64,000 nt of DNA. Source: Sandaracinaceae bacterium. Its GTDB lineage: Bacteria; Myxococcota_A; Polyangia; Polyangiales; Sandaracinaceae. How positions within the stretch are numbered: the stretch's first letter is position 1; the number at the start of each line of letters is the position of its first letter. The stretch lies in NCBI GenBank assembly GCA_019637095.1, contig JAHBWG010000025.1, positions 34,921-98,920 on the forward strand, read 5' to 3'. Under the pieces are notes generated by a model. The model had not been told where the DNA came from, did not search any database, and saw only the letters and a list, made by a program, of their open reading frames with translations. The translations under genes were made by a program, and so were the position numbers. Positions 13,453 to 21,140 of this stretch are shown here, piece after piece.

Positions 13453-13737
13453 TCACTCGCGGGCGCCGATCCCGAATGGGTTCGCCGCGCCCTGCGTACA
13501 GATGACGACGTCCTGGCTCGTCACGCCGCCGCAGGACCATCCGCGCGGGCACTCGGAGGTGGACGCGCAGCTCCGCGTACAGACCGGCGCCTCCCCGGCC
13601 ACCCCCGCCACGCACAGACCGTGGCGGCACTCGGAGGCGTCGCCGCAGGGCTCGCCGACGGCCTTCTCACCGCGCCCTCCGCAGGCGACGGCGAAGAGGA
13701 CGAGGAGGCCGGCGAAGGAGAGGGCGCGGCGGGGCAT
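13453..13737 (-). CDS. Small Cys-rich lipoprotein
   Basis: A 94-aa protein with a lipoprotein signal ending LFAVAC at about residue 19, then a compact Cys-rich module: GEPCGDASECRHGLCV, VCTRSCASTSECPRGWSCG. The CxxDxxCxxGxC spacing is a common secreted disulfide module in myxobacteria. The likely start is the ATG at 13737 because it opens the signal; the frame extends 12 codons further up. No function assigned. It is divergent from the MerR-like gene and converges on dapD. Confidence 0.7.
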   Translation of the reverse strand: MPRRALSFAGLLVLFAVACGGRGEKAVGEPCGDASECRHGLCVAGVAGEAPVCTRSCASTSECPRGWSCGGVTSQDVVICTQGAANPFGIGARE

Positions 13738-13776
13738 CGCTCGCAGCCTGCCGCCGGGGGACGGCGAGCGCAAAGA

Positions 13777-13852
13777 CGATCGCGTTCGTTTCGAGCGATC
13801 GCCGATCCGAGGCGGTCGATCGCGATCGAGACGCGATCGATGAGATCGCCAT
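13777..13852. other. Cluster of GATC/CGATCG sites
   Basis: Within about 75 bp there are at least seven GATC tetramers, several inside CGATCG or GCGATCGC palindromes. They lie upstream of the AT-rich promoter region of the MerR-like gene. Overlapping inverted repeats of this kind can be operators or methylation targets; nothing proves either. Confidence 0.35.
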
Positions 13853-13939
13853 TCGCGCCCCGCGAGGCAGCCTGTGTGCGATCTATGCTATTGAAATCAC
13901 ACGGGATATATTGAAGTGTCCTCGCTCTGCACATTTTCT

Positions 13940-13969
13940 TTGACAGGATTCTATTCCCGCGAATACATT
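13940..13969 (+). promoter_or_regulatory. Sigma-70-type promoter of the MerR-like gene
   Basis: A perfect TTGACA (13940-13945) is followed, after 17-18 bp, by ATACAT/TACATT (13963-13969) in the most AT-rich stretch of the window. Transcription would start around 13975-13978, almost on the ATG at 13978, so the mRNA would be leaderless. No ribosome binding site is visible before that ATG, consistent with this. Confidence 0.6.
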
Positions 13970-13977
13970 CGTGCGCG

Positions 13978-14505
13978 ATGGCGGAGGGACACGGACGGAC
14001 CAACTGGACCGACGCGGAGCTCGCGGCGATCGAGGGCGCCCATCCCGAGGGGATGACGGTCCAGCAGATCGTCGAGGCGTTCGCGGCGCGCGGGGACCGC
14101 TTGTCCGAGGCGACGTTCCGCAAGTACGTGCAGGTCGGCCTACTGCCGCGGAGCGTGCGCGTCGCGCGCAAGGGCAAGCGCCGCGGCTCTCAGGGGCTCT
14201 ATCCGGCCGGCGTGGTCCGGCAGATCGACGCGGTCCGCCGGCTCATGGGGCAGGGGCACACGATGGAGGAGATCCAGCGCGAGTTCCTGTTCATCCGCGG
14301 CGACCTGGAGGAGCTCGCGCGGCAGATCGACAAGATCGAGGCGACCGTGCAGCGCGTGCTCGCGTCGCGCGGGGGCGAGCGGGACGCGCTCGCGGAGCGG
14401 AAGCTCGAGGAAGCGCGGGCGCTCGGGCGCGAGCTGGTGGCGCGCTTCGAGGCGATCGAGACGCGCATGTCGTTGCGCGCGCGGATGGCGCGCGCGGTGG
14501 TTTGA
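13978..14505 (+). CDS. MerR-like DNA-binding regulator
   Basis: A 175-aa protein. The N-terminal half looks like a MerR-type winged helix: TFRKYVQVGLLPRS fits the YxxxGLLP signature, and QGLYPAGVVRQIDAVRRLMG followed by HTMEEIQREFL matches the second part of the fold. The C-terminal half (about 105-175) is a charged predicted coiled coil (LEELARQIDKIEATVQRVLA), the usual MerR dimerisation element. No metal-binding Cys cluster or ligand domain is seen, so the inducer is unknown. It has a strong consensus promoter and seems leaderless. The next gene, a sigma region-4 protein, starts 54 bp downstream on the same strand. Confidence 0.75.
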   Translation: MAEGHGRTNWTDAELAAIEGAHPEGMTVQQIVEAFAARGDRLSEATFRKYVQVGLLPRSVRVARKGKRRGSQGLYPAGVVRQIDAVRRLMGQGHTMEEIQREFLFIRGDLEELARQIDKIEATVQRVLASRGGERDALAERKLEEARALGRELVARFEAIETRMSLRARMARAVV

Positions 14506-14559
14506 CGCTCGCCGGGCGTGGGCGCGCCCGACGGGACGACGAGGACTCTGGGAGGAACG

Positions 14560-15111
14560 ATGTCTGACGTGCAGGAAGCGGCGAGCGAGCCGACGTGGGT
14601 GCGAGAGGTCGAGCCGGCCACCGTCGAAGGGTCTCTGGCCCTCGCGCTGGAGCCCCAGCCGGACGAGGAGCCGCGGCGCCGTCGCCGTAGCCGTCGCAAG
14701 CGCCGCACGCGCGCGCGCGCGCGGACCATCTCGATCCGTCGCTTGAGCAAGACGGAGCTGAACCGCGGCAAGGTGCTCTACCCGGAGGCCGACTACTGGA
14801 AGCCGCGGACGCGTGCGGACTGCGTCGACATGGAGCGGCCGTGCCCGTACGTCTCCTGCAAGTTCCACCTCTACATCGACGTCCACCCCGTGCGCGGCGC
14901 GATCAAGGTGAACTTTCCGGACCTCGAGGTCTGGGAGATGACCGAGACGTGCGCGCTCGACGTCGCGGATCGCGGCGGCATCACGCTCGAGGAGGTTGGC
15001 GAGATCATGAACCTGACCCGCGAGCGCGTGCGTCAGGTCGAGACGGCGGGCCTCGGCAAGCTCGAGGCGCTCCGCGACATCAACCGGCTCAAGGACTACC
15101 TGGGCGAGTGA
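14560..15111 (+). CDS. Lone sigma-70 region-4-like DNA-binding protein
   Basis: A 183-aa protein whose C-terminal part (about 140-180) is a clear sigma-70 region 4: [20 protein letters not shown] then [13 protein letters not shown], the helix-turn-helix that binds -35 elements. No region 2 (the -10 and core-binding part) is present. The N terminus is acidic, then a strongly basic Arg-rich run (about 42-62), then a module with several Cys ([20 protein letters not shown]). It may act as an anti-35 or accessory transcription factor rather than a sigma factor. GGAGG precedes the ATG at 14560; the frame extends to 14518 without support. It lies downstream of the MerR-like gene in the same orientation. 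Confidence 0.75.
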   Translation: MSDVQEAASEPTWVREVEPATVEGSLALALEPQPDEEPRRRRRSRRKRRTRARARTISIRRLSKTELNRGKVLYPEADYWKPRTRADCVDMERPCPYVSCKFHLYIDVHPVRGAIKVNFPDLEVWEMTETCALDVADRGGITLEEVGEIMNLTRERVRQVETAGLGKLEALRDINRLKDYLGE

Positions 15112-15128
15112 TCCCGCGGGGGGATCAC
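15108..15128. terminator. Bidirectional hairpin containing both stop codons
   Basis: GTGATCCC and GGGATCAC form a perfect 8-bp stem with a GCGGG loop. The left arm contains the TGA of the sigma-like gene and the right arm the complement of the TGA of the minus-strand gene. Confidence 0.5.
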
Positions 15129-15457
15129 TCCTCCTCCTCGCTCCGTCGGGGGCGCTTGCGCGTCCCCTCGATGGCGCCGAGCACGTCGCGCGTCAGGCGG
15201 CCGACCTCCTTGGTCAGCTCCTTCGCGAGGGGCTCCGCCGCGTCCCCGATCTGGCGGACTACCTTGCCGGCCTCCTTGGTGGCCGTCTTGACCGTCGGGT
15301 CCTTCTTCGCGCGCGTGAAGAGGATCGACGCGGCGTTCTTGAGGTGATCGATCGCCTCGAACAGCTCCTCCTTCGCGTCGCCCTCCTCGGCGTCCGCGCC
15401 GGTGGCGTCGACCTTCTTCGGCTCGCCCTGCTCGTCGTCCCCGCTCGGTTCCGTCAT
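15125..15457 (-). CDS. Small charged helical protein, unknown function
   Basis: A 110-aa protein with an acidic disordered start (MTEPSGDDEQGEPKK), a helical middle (ELFEAIDHLKNAASILFTRA, then KTATKEAGKVVRQIGDAAEPLAKELTKEV) and a basic-acidic tail ending SEEEE. No signal peptide or membrane segment. The amphipathic helices recall phasin-like or histone-H1-like proteins but no family is certain. Converges on the sigma-like gene with a shared stop-codon hairpin and starts 8 bp after the FG-GAP gene stop on the same strand, so it may be its last cistron. Confidence 0.7.
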   Translation of the reverse strand: MTEPSGDDEQGEPKKVDATGADAEEGDAKEELFEAIDHLKNAASILFTRAKKDPTVKTATKEAGKVVRQIGDAAEPLAKELTKEVGRLTRDVLGAIEGTRKRPRRSEEEE

Positions 15458-15465
15458 GGGCCCGA

Positions 15466-17541
15466 CTATGGGCACGCCGGGCGCCAGATCAACACCTCGT
15501 TGTTCCCCTCGCGGCATTCGAACACGAAGCCGCCCGCCTCCGTGTCGTCGTCGAGCACCGCCCAGTAGTCGACGACCTCGCCCGTCAGCACGGTCTCGAA
15601 GTAGACGGTCTCCGAGTCGCCGCGCGGTTCCAAGGTGCGCGTCGTCTCCGTCTGGCCGATCCGGTCGCGCCGCGCCGGCACGTCGCGGTAGAAGCCGACG
15701 ACGACGCCCGCGCCGACGCGCTCGAGCCCGTAGTTGGCCACGTCGATCTCGAAGCGGACGCGCCCCTCGCCGAGGCACTCGTAGCGACCGCGCCCGCCCC
15801 AGAGGTCCGGGACGGAGAGGACGTCGCCCCCTTCGCGCAGGTTCTCGCGGAACGAGTTCTGCGTCTCCCACCAGCGCGGATCGGGGGGCGGGATCGAGCC
15901 GTCCTCGTTGACGCCGGTGATGTGGTAGGCGTGCTGGTTCCAGATGCGGCGCGCGCCGACCCAGGTCCCGCGCGGCTCGCCCCAGATCTCGACGCCGGGC
16001 TCGGTCCAGAAGTCGCGGATGAAGAACGCCTCGGCGTTCGCGCTGAAGATCACCTCCGCCTCTCCATCGTTGTCGACGTCGGCGACGATCGGGTTCTCCG
16101 TCCGCGTCCGCGAGCTGTTGCGCTGCTCGAACAGCACGCGGCCGTTCGTCCCGGAGTAGATGCGGAAGTAGAACTGATCGTTGTAGACGACCTCGGCGCG
16201 GCCGTCGCCGTTGAAGTCGAACACGATCGAGCCGGTGCCGCTCGACGAGTCGTCGCCGGCCGGCGTGCTCCAGAGCAGGCCCTCGGCCGCGCAGCCGCGC
16301 GGCCGGTCGTACGCCATGCAGTCGAGATCGTAGACGCCGTACGCGGCGCCGTGCGCGATGCCGATCTCCGGGCGTCCGTCCCCGTCGAAGTCGGAGATGG
16401 TCGGCGCGCCGCCGACGCCGACCCCCGTGCGCCCTTCGATCACGCGCGAGTAGAGGATCGCGCCCGTCGCGCCCGACAGGATGTAGAGGTAGCCCGTGGA
16501 CGAGAGCGCGACCTCCGGCCCCGGGCTCGACGGGATGATGTCCGCGACCGCGCAGAGCCCATCGCCGAGCGCCGTCTGGTTCCAGTAGATGCTGCCGTCG
16601 GCGCGGAACGCGGTCCGCCCGGCGATGACCTCCTCGACGCCGTCTCCGTCGAGGTCCGCGGCGCACGCGATCGGGCCGAGGAACTGGTTCGTCCCCCGCG
16701 TCGTCGTCGCGGCGTCACCCACCCACAGGCGGTCGCCGGTGCGTCCATCGAGGACGTTGCGGCCGGCGATGACCTCGACGATGCCGTCACCCTCGAGGTC
16801 GGTGATCGTGATGGCGGTCCCGATCGTCCGCTCCCACCGCTCACCGCGGTCGCGCACGGTGGGGAAGGGCGAGTGCCAGAGGAGGGTCCCGTCGTGGCGG
16901 ATCGCGTAGGTCCCGTCGAACACGCCCATCGCGACGAAGTCGACGTAGCCGTCGCCGTCGACGTCACCTGCCGCGACGTTGCCCGTCGCCTCGAACACGC
17001 CCGGCTCGGGCTCCGGCGGGTAGCTCACCGTCTCGCGCGTGCGCGGGTTCCAGATCCGGAGGATGCCGCGCTCCTGCCGCGCCAGCGTCGCGTAGCTGAT
17101 GAAGCTGACCACCGAATCGGCGACGCCGTCGAAGGGGTCCGGGTCGACCGCCACGGGCGTCGCGCACACGTGGACCGAGGACGAGTGCGCGAGGTTGGAG
17201 CGGTCGTCGGGCCAGCGCGTCTCGAGCCGCGGGCGGCGGAACGGGGGCGGATCGATCCGGCACGTCTCGGGGTCGGGCGGGGGGCCGAGCGGCGGCTCCG
17301 CGTCGCGGCCCATGCTGGTGCCGGCGTCGTACCCGGCGTCCCACCCCCCGTCGACGCCGGCGTCGAGGCTCGCGTCTGGGCCGGCGTCGAACGGCGTGAA
17401 CGAGCCGGCGTCGGTCCCCGGCGTCCCGCTGTCGCCGTCGGTCGCGGGGCCGGAGCCGTGGAGGAGATAGCAGCCGCCGAGCCCGGCGGCGCTGGCCATC
17501 GCCTGCGCGACGACGACCACGATGCGTGCGAGGGTTCTCAC
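15466..17541 (-). CDS. FG-GAP/VCBS repeat lipoprotein
   Basis: A 691-aa surface protein. A GTG at 17541 opens a lipoprotein signal (LARIVVVVAQAMASAAGLGGC, Cys at about 24), followed by an Asp-Ala-Gly linker (residues about 30-75). At least six calcium-binding-type repeats follow: GDVDGDGYVDF, DLEGDGIVEV, DLDGDGVEEV, DFDGDGRPEI, DFNGDGRAEV, DVDNDGEAEV, each at the end of an FG-GAP blade, so a seven-bladed propeller is likely. The C-terminal 130 residues form a separate beta domain. The frame continues upstream of 17541 into the FAH gene but those residues lack homology. GAGAGG precedes the GTG. Confidence 0.8.
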   Translation of the reverse strand: MRTLARIVVVVAQAMASAAGLGGCYLLHGSGPATDGDSGTPGTDAGSFTPFDAGPDASLDAGVDGGWDAGYDAGTSMGRDAEPPLGPPPDPETCRIDPPPFRRPRLETRWPDDRSNLAHSSSVHVCATPVAVDPDPFDGVADSVVSFISYATLARQERGILRIWNPRTRETVSYPPEPEPGVFEATGNVAAGDVDGDGYVDFVAMGVFDGTYAIRHDGTLLWHSPFPTVRDRGERWERTIGTAITITDLEGDGIVEVIAGRNVLDGRTGDRLWVGDAATTTRGTNQFLGPIACAADLDGDGVEEVIAGRTAFRADGSIYWNQTALGDGLCAVADIIPSSPGPEVALSSTGYLYILSGATGAILYSRVIEGRTGVGVGGAPTISDFDGDGRPEIGIAHGAAYGVYDLDCMAYDRPRGCAAEGLLWSTPAGDDSSSGTGSIVFDFNGDGRAEVVYNDQFYFRIYSGTNGRVLFEQRNSSRTRTENPIVADVDNDGEAEVIFSANAEAFFIRDFWTEPGVEIWGEPRGTWVGARRIWNQHAYHITGVNEDGSIPPPDPRWWETQNSFRENLREGGDVLSVPDLWGGRGRYECLGEGRVRFEIDVANYGLERVGAGVVVGFYRDVPARRDRIGQTETTRTLEPRGDSETVYFETVLTGEVVDYWAVLDDDTEAGGFVFECREGNNEVLIWRPACP

Positions 17542-17672
17542 AAGCCTCTCGGGGAAGGGGGGTCGCCCGCGGACACTCAATGCGTGTGCCAGCGGCGCTT
17601 CCGTGTCTTTGCCCCAGAACACCGCGGGATCAAGCCGGCACCCGGCCTCCGGCGCCCGGTCCGTCAGCTTTC

Positions 17673-18425
17673 TTACGCCACGACGCTTGCGGCGACGCGG
17701 TTCGCGAGCACGCCGACGCCTGCGATCTCGACCTCGACCTGCTGCCCGCCGGTGAGCGGGCCGACCCCTTCGGGGGTCCCGGTGAGGATCACGTCCCCGG
17801 GCTCGAGGGTCATGACCCCGCTCGCGTAGGCGACGAGGTGCGCGATGGAAAAGAGCATGCGGTCGGTGCGCGCGCGCTGGCGGACCTCGCCATCGACGCG
17901 GGTGACGAGCTCGAGGGCGTCGAGCGGTGGCGGCTCGGTCTCGATCCACGGGCCGATCGGGCAGAAGGTGTCGAACCCCTTCGCGCGCGTGAACTGCACG
18001 TCGCGTTGCTGGAGATCGCGCGCCGTCACGTCGTTGGCGCAGGTGATCCCGAAGACGTACGCGGCCGCATCCGCCTCGCGGATGCGGCGCCCGCGCCGGC
18101 CGATCACGACGGCGACCTCGCCCTCGAAGTCGACGCGCGCGCTCTCGGGCGGCAGCTCGATCACGCCGCCCGGCGCGAGCAGGGAGCTCGGCGGCTTGAG
18201 GAACAAGAGCGGCTCGGTCGGGACCGCGTGGCCGAGCTCCTCGGCATGGGCGCGGTAGTTCCGGCCGATGCAAATGATCTTGCTCGGCGCGACCGGCGCC
18301 TCGAGCGCCGCCGCGAGGAGGGTCTCGCCGGTCTCGCGGCCGCCGAGCCAGGGCGGTGCGTCGAGGCGGTGGGAGAGCTCGCCGTCGAGGCGAGCCCAGC
18401 CGCGCGCGGTGCGGGCGATGCGCAT
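17673..18425 (-). CDS. Fumarylacetoacetate hydrolase family protein
   Basis: A 250-aa enzyme of the FAH superfamily (2-hydroxyhepta-2,4-diene-1,7-dioate isomerase or acylpyruvate hydrolase type). Present are the IICIGRNYRAHAEELG motif, the metal ligands Glu101 and Glu103 in VDFEGEVAVVIG, Asp132 in ITCANDVTARD, and the C-terminal GDVILTGTPEGVGPL. It hydrolyses or decarboxylates a 2,4-dioxo or oxaloacetate-like acid; the substrate cannot be decided. The neighbours give no pathway. It lies upstream of the FG-GAP gene (131-bp gap, so possibly separately transcribed). Confidence 0.9.
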   Translation of the reverse strand: MRIARTARGWARLDGELSHRLDAPPWLGGRETGETLLAAALEAPVAPSKIICIGRNYRAHAEELGHAVPTEPLLFLKPPSSLLAPGGVIELPPESARVDFEGEVAVVIGRRGRRIREADAAAYVFGITCANDVTARDLQQRDVQFTRAKGFDTFCPIGPWIETEPPPLDALELVTRVDGEVRQRARTDRMLFSIAHLVAYASGVMTLEPGDVILTGTPEGVGPLTGGQQVEVEIAGVGVLANRVAASVVA

Positions 18426-18442
18426 GGGGGGGAGGATATCTC

Positions 18443-18598
18443 AAGGCCTGTCGATGAATCTCCCGTCGCCCCGCGGCCGATGCGGGCCCATCCGCGGCGT
18501 TGCCGCTCGTCGCCGTGCTTTTCGCACGACTCCTCGCGTCGCCTTGCGGCTGGACCCACCTCGACCCCGGTGCTCGGTCCGATTCATCGACAGGCCTT
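18443..18598. repeat. MITE-like element with 18-bp terminal inverted repeats
   Basis: AAGGCCTGTCGATGAATC (18443-18460) is repeated exactly in inverted form at 18581-18598, bounding a 156-bp segment that codes for nothing I recognise. Inside are smaller stems such as CGTGC-TTTTC-GCACG near 18513. The element lies between the FAH gene and the SUMF1-like gene, its right end touching the stop codon of the latter. No target-site duplication is evident. The AGGC(C)TGTCGATGA end recurs at 20.3 kb and, changed, at 9.75 and 24.3 kb. Confidence 0.65.
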
Positions 18599-19824
18599 CA
18601 GCGCTGCACGATGACGACGCGCGTGTCGTCGTCGAGCAGGATCGCGCCGCTCTCGCCCCCGCACGCCCAGCACGTGGTCCAGAGCAGCTCGCGGCGCTGG
18701 CCGGGCGTGCGAAGCACCGCGATGGGGGTGTCGCGCTCGTCGAAGAGGAAGCTCGCGGCGTGGTGGAACGCGCCGTCCGGCGTGGGGTAGAGCGCCGCGA
18801 GCAGCCCGACGCCGCCGCTCTGTCCGGACACGATCCAGACCTCCTCGCCCGTCGTGGGCGACCACGCGAACGGCCCGGGCGCGACGCTCCAGGCAACCGT
18901 CTCGGGGCTCGCGCCGCCGCGGGCGAGCGCGCGCGCCGCGACCTGCTCCGTGTGAGGTGCGAACTCGCCCGCGTAGCGCGCGAGCTCGGGCACGGCGGCG
19001 AGGATCTCGCGCCACCGATCCGTCTCGAGCGCCAGGTCGCGGAAGGTGCGGCGGACGCCGACGTCGGGGTACGAGAGCGCGGGCGGCTCGCCGCCGCAGC
19101 ATCGGAACGCGAGCGGACGCGGCGGCGCGTTCGGATCGGTGGCGTGGCGGCTGCCGCAGCGGTGGGCCGCCTCGGAGTGCTCGGGGCGGCCGCCGCGTGC
19201 GACCGCGGTGCGGGCCAGGTGTGCGAGTCGCTCGTCGGCGTCGGAGGCGGTCCACTCCGGCGCGCGGACCCCGAGGTCGAACACGCCGGTGGACGACGGA
19301 CACGCGGTCGGCGACGCCACGCACGCCGCGAGGTCGAGCGCATCGCCGGTCGCGAAGGGCTCGTCGGTGTCGCCGCGGCACGCCCGCTCCCACTCGAGCT
19401 CGTGGCAGAGGCGACGGCCGCGAGCCTCACACGCGCGCGCCGCTTCGGCCCGCGTCGCGACCAGCTCGGCGGGCCGCGCGGGATCGTTCGGGAAGGGGAG
19501 CGCGTCCACGTCGAAGCCGGCCACCTCGACGGCCACCAGGTCCGCCTCGGCTGCCGGGTTGCGCCCGGGCCAGCCGGGGCGGCTCCCGACGCGGAGCGTC
19601 CCGGCCGCGATCGCGACGACGTCGCCGGCGTGAGGAGCGGGCGGGCGCGGGCGAGCCGCCGCTTGGGGCGGCGCCGTCGCCGCGGCCTCCCACGCCTGCG
19701 GGGGAGCCGAGGGCGCGGCCGCCGCGGGCTCCTGCTCGATCCGTCCGGGCGCCCCGGCGTCGAGTGCTGGGGGCGGCTCGGCGCAGGCGACGAGCAGGAC
19801 GAGGAGCGGGGCGGTCCGAGGCAC
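18598..19824 (-). CDS. SUMF1/FGE-sulfatase-domain lipoprotein
   Basis: A 408-aa protein with a lipoprotein signal (MPRTAPLLVLLVAC, Cys14) and a Pro-Ala linker. Residues about 65-230 resemble the formylglycine-generating-enzyme/SUMF1 fold: AGTLRVGSRPG, EVAGFDVDALPF, RRLCHELEWERACRG, GVFDLGVRAPEWTAS, LAFRCCGG. The last 170 residues are an extra domain. FGE-type catalysis needs two active-site Cys; it is unclear whether CC in FRCCGG serves. No sulfatase gene is nearby, so this may be a non-enzymatic SUMF1-fold lipoprotein. Upstream of it (toward rnpB) is an empty 76-bp gap. Confidence 0.7.
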   Translation of the reverse strand: MPRTAPLLVLLVACAEPPPALDAGAPGRIEQEPAAAAPSAPPQAWEAAATAPPQAAARPRPPAPHAGDVVAIAAGTLRVGSRPGWPGRNPAAEADLVAVEVAGFDVDALPFPNDPARPAELVATRAEAARACEARGRRLCHELEWERACRGDTDEPFATGDALDLAACVASPTACPSSTGVFDLGVRAPEWTASDADERLAHLARTAVARGGRPEHSEAAHRCGSRHATDPNAPPRPLAFRCCGGEPPALSYPDVGVRRTFRDLALETDRWREILAAVPELARYAGEFAPHTEQVAARALARGGASPETVAWSVAPGPFAWSPTTGEEVWIVSGQSGGVGLLAALYPTPDGAFHHAASFLFDERDTPIAVLRTPGQRRELLWTTCWACGGESGAILLDDDTRVVIVQR

Positions 19825-19900
19825 CTCGCGACGGTATCGACGGGGCGCCGGGGGTCAACTTTTCGCGTGCGCCACGCCCGCGCGCGACCCACGATGGACG

Positions 19901-20284
19901 CGTCGGAGCGGCCCAGGTGGTCGCCGGCTCGCCTCCGGGCGAGCGGGAGGAAAGTCCGAGCTCCACAGGGCAGGATGCCAGCTAACGGCTGGTAGGGGTG
20001 ACCCTCAGGAAAGTGCCACAGAGAGTAGACCGCCGCGGCGCGCGAGCCCCGCGGTAAGGGTGAAAGGGTGAGGTAAGAGCTCACCGGGCCGGCGGTGACG
20101 TCGGTCGCACGGCAAACCCCATCCGGAGCAAGACCGAATAGGGAAGCGTTCGAGGGCGGCCCGCCCGAGCTTCTGGGTTGTGTCGCTCGAGATGCGCGGC
20201 AACGCGCATCCTAGATGAATGATCACCGCCCGCGACCCCGGCGACGGACGCGGGAACAGAACTCGGCTTATGGTCCCTCCGACC
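19901..20284 (+). ncRNA. rnpB: RNase P RNA (type A)
   Basis: The catalytic RNA of RNase P, which trims tRNA 5' leaders. Diagnostic conserved blocks are present: GAGGAAAGTCCGAGCTCCAC followed by AGGGCAGGATGCCAGCTAACGG, then AGGGTGAAAGGGTGAGGTAAGAGC, CGGCAAACCCCATCCGGAGCAAG and, at the 3' end, CAGAACTCGGCTTAT. The P1 helix can be drawn between GTCGGAG (19902-19908) and CTCCGAC (20277-20283), which sets the ends within a few bases. A strong hairpin follows. Any protein frames called across it are spurious. Confidence 0.96.
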
Positions 20285-20287
20285 CGG

Positions 20288-20311
20288 CGGCGTCTCGCTC
20301 GCGAGACGCCG
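20288..20311 (+). terminator. rnpB terminator hairpin
   Basis: GGCGTCTCGC and GCGAGACGCC form a perfect 10-bp stem with a 2-nt loop, followed by GTTGGCATTT. It starts five bases after the P1 helix of rnpB. Confidence 0.7.
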
Positions 20312-20332
20312 TTGGCATTTCCGAGGCCTATC

Positions 20333-20440
20333 AAAGGCTGTCGATGAGTCGAGCCATCGAGCGCCGGCGCCATCGAGGCCAGCCCGTCGCGCAGCGACGG
20401 GCGTCGGCCGAGGGGGCCCATCGTTGGAACCTGCTCCTCC
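20333..20440. repeat. Structured intergenic repeat, copy at 20.3 kb
   Basis: Starts AAAGGCTGTCGATGAGTC, contains an 8-bp stem CCCGTCGC-GCA-GCGACGGG (20383-20401) and GGGCCCATCG, and ends GTTGGAACCTGCTCCTCC. The copy at 24.2 kb, read in reverse complement, matches it over most of its length. It lies between rnpB and the convergent minus-strand gene. Confidence 0.7.
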
Positions 20441-20446
20441 GCCAGC

Positions 20447-21094
20447 TCAGCCGCGACGCGCCCAGCCGGCGCTGAGGATGTCGCGGTCGTGGAGCGCCTC
20501 GACGCGGTAGAGGTGCTTGGCGCGGATGCTCGTGAAGCGGTCGAGGCGCATGCGCATGCGCAAGAGCCCGTCGAGGATCGGCGCGCGGTCGCCGTCGAGC
20601 GGTGTGATCGCGTCGAGCAGCGCCGCGAGCGGCTCGTGCGTCTCGGGCGGGTGGAACACGAGCCCCGGGCTCAGGTGCAGCGCGTCGAGCGCGAGGATGC
20701 GGCCGTCGAAGGTGTCCCCGACGGCGAGGGCGGGGCCGAGCACCTCGAACCGGCCGCCGCAGAGCCGATCGTCGAGCGCGAGCGTCGCCCCGTCCGCGCC
20801 GACCTCGCGCACCGTGTAGAGGCTCCGCGCGCTCCGAGCGCACGCGCGCGCGAGCGCCCGGTCCTCGGGCGACGGACGGGCCTGTGCCTCGAGCCATCGC
20901 TCGGCGCCGCCGTGGTCGCAGAGGTACCACTCGAAGAAGGCGCGGATGCGCTCTTCGTACCAAGGGTCGCCCACCTCGAAGGCGCCGGTGCGCTGGTGGA
21001 ACACTTCGCGCGCGCGGTCGAGCGCGTCGCCGCCCCGGCCGGTCAGGTCGCCGATCCAGAGCTCGATCCGTCGATCGTCGAGCACAGCGGGCAC
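20447..21094 (-). CDS. Conserved-looking protein of unknown function
   Basis: About 215 aa from a GTG at 21094 (VPAVLDDRRIELWIGDLTGRG). No signal peptide or membrane segment, so probably cytoplasmic. Segments include EVFHQRTGAFEVGDPWYEER, FFEWYLCDHGG and a C-terminal half with DDRLCGGRFEVLGPALAVGD and LDALHLSPGLVFHPPETHEP, which look like a helical domain followed by a small beta domain. I recognise no family. The start is a compromise: an in-frame ATG at 21202 would overlap the divergent gene. Divergent from the YbjN-like gene with only 46 bp between starts. Confidence 0.7.
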   Translation of the reverse strand: MPAVLDDRRIELWIGDLTGRGGDALDRAREVFHQRTGAFEVGDPWYEERIRAFFEWYLCDHGGAERWLEAQARPSPEDRALARACARSARSLYTVREVGADGATLALDDRLCGGRFEVLGPALAVGDTFDGRILALDALHLSPGLVFHPPETHEPLAALLDAITPLDGDRAPILDGLLRMRMRLDRFTSIRAKHLYRVEALHDRDILSAGWARRG

Positions 21095-21140
21095 CTTGTA
21101 CCTTGACAGGGCGCGAGGGCGCGGCGGAAAACGGTCGGCG

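Noticed and set aside
13777..13970. AT-rich region with many GATC sites as a replication origin
   Set aside because: No DnaA boxes (TTATCCACA-like) and no dnaA, dnaN or gyrB nearby.
21103..21131. TTGACA before the YbjN-like gene as a promoter
   Set aside because: No -10-like sequence at 16-18 bp spacing; the downstream stretch is GCGGCGGAAAACGG.
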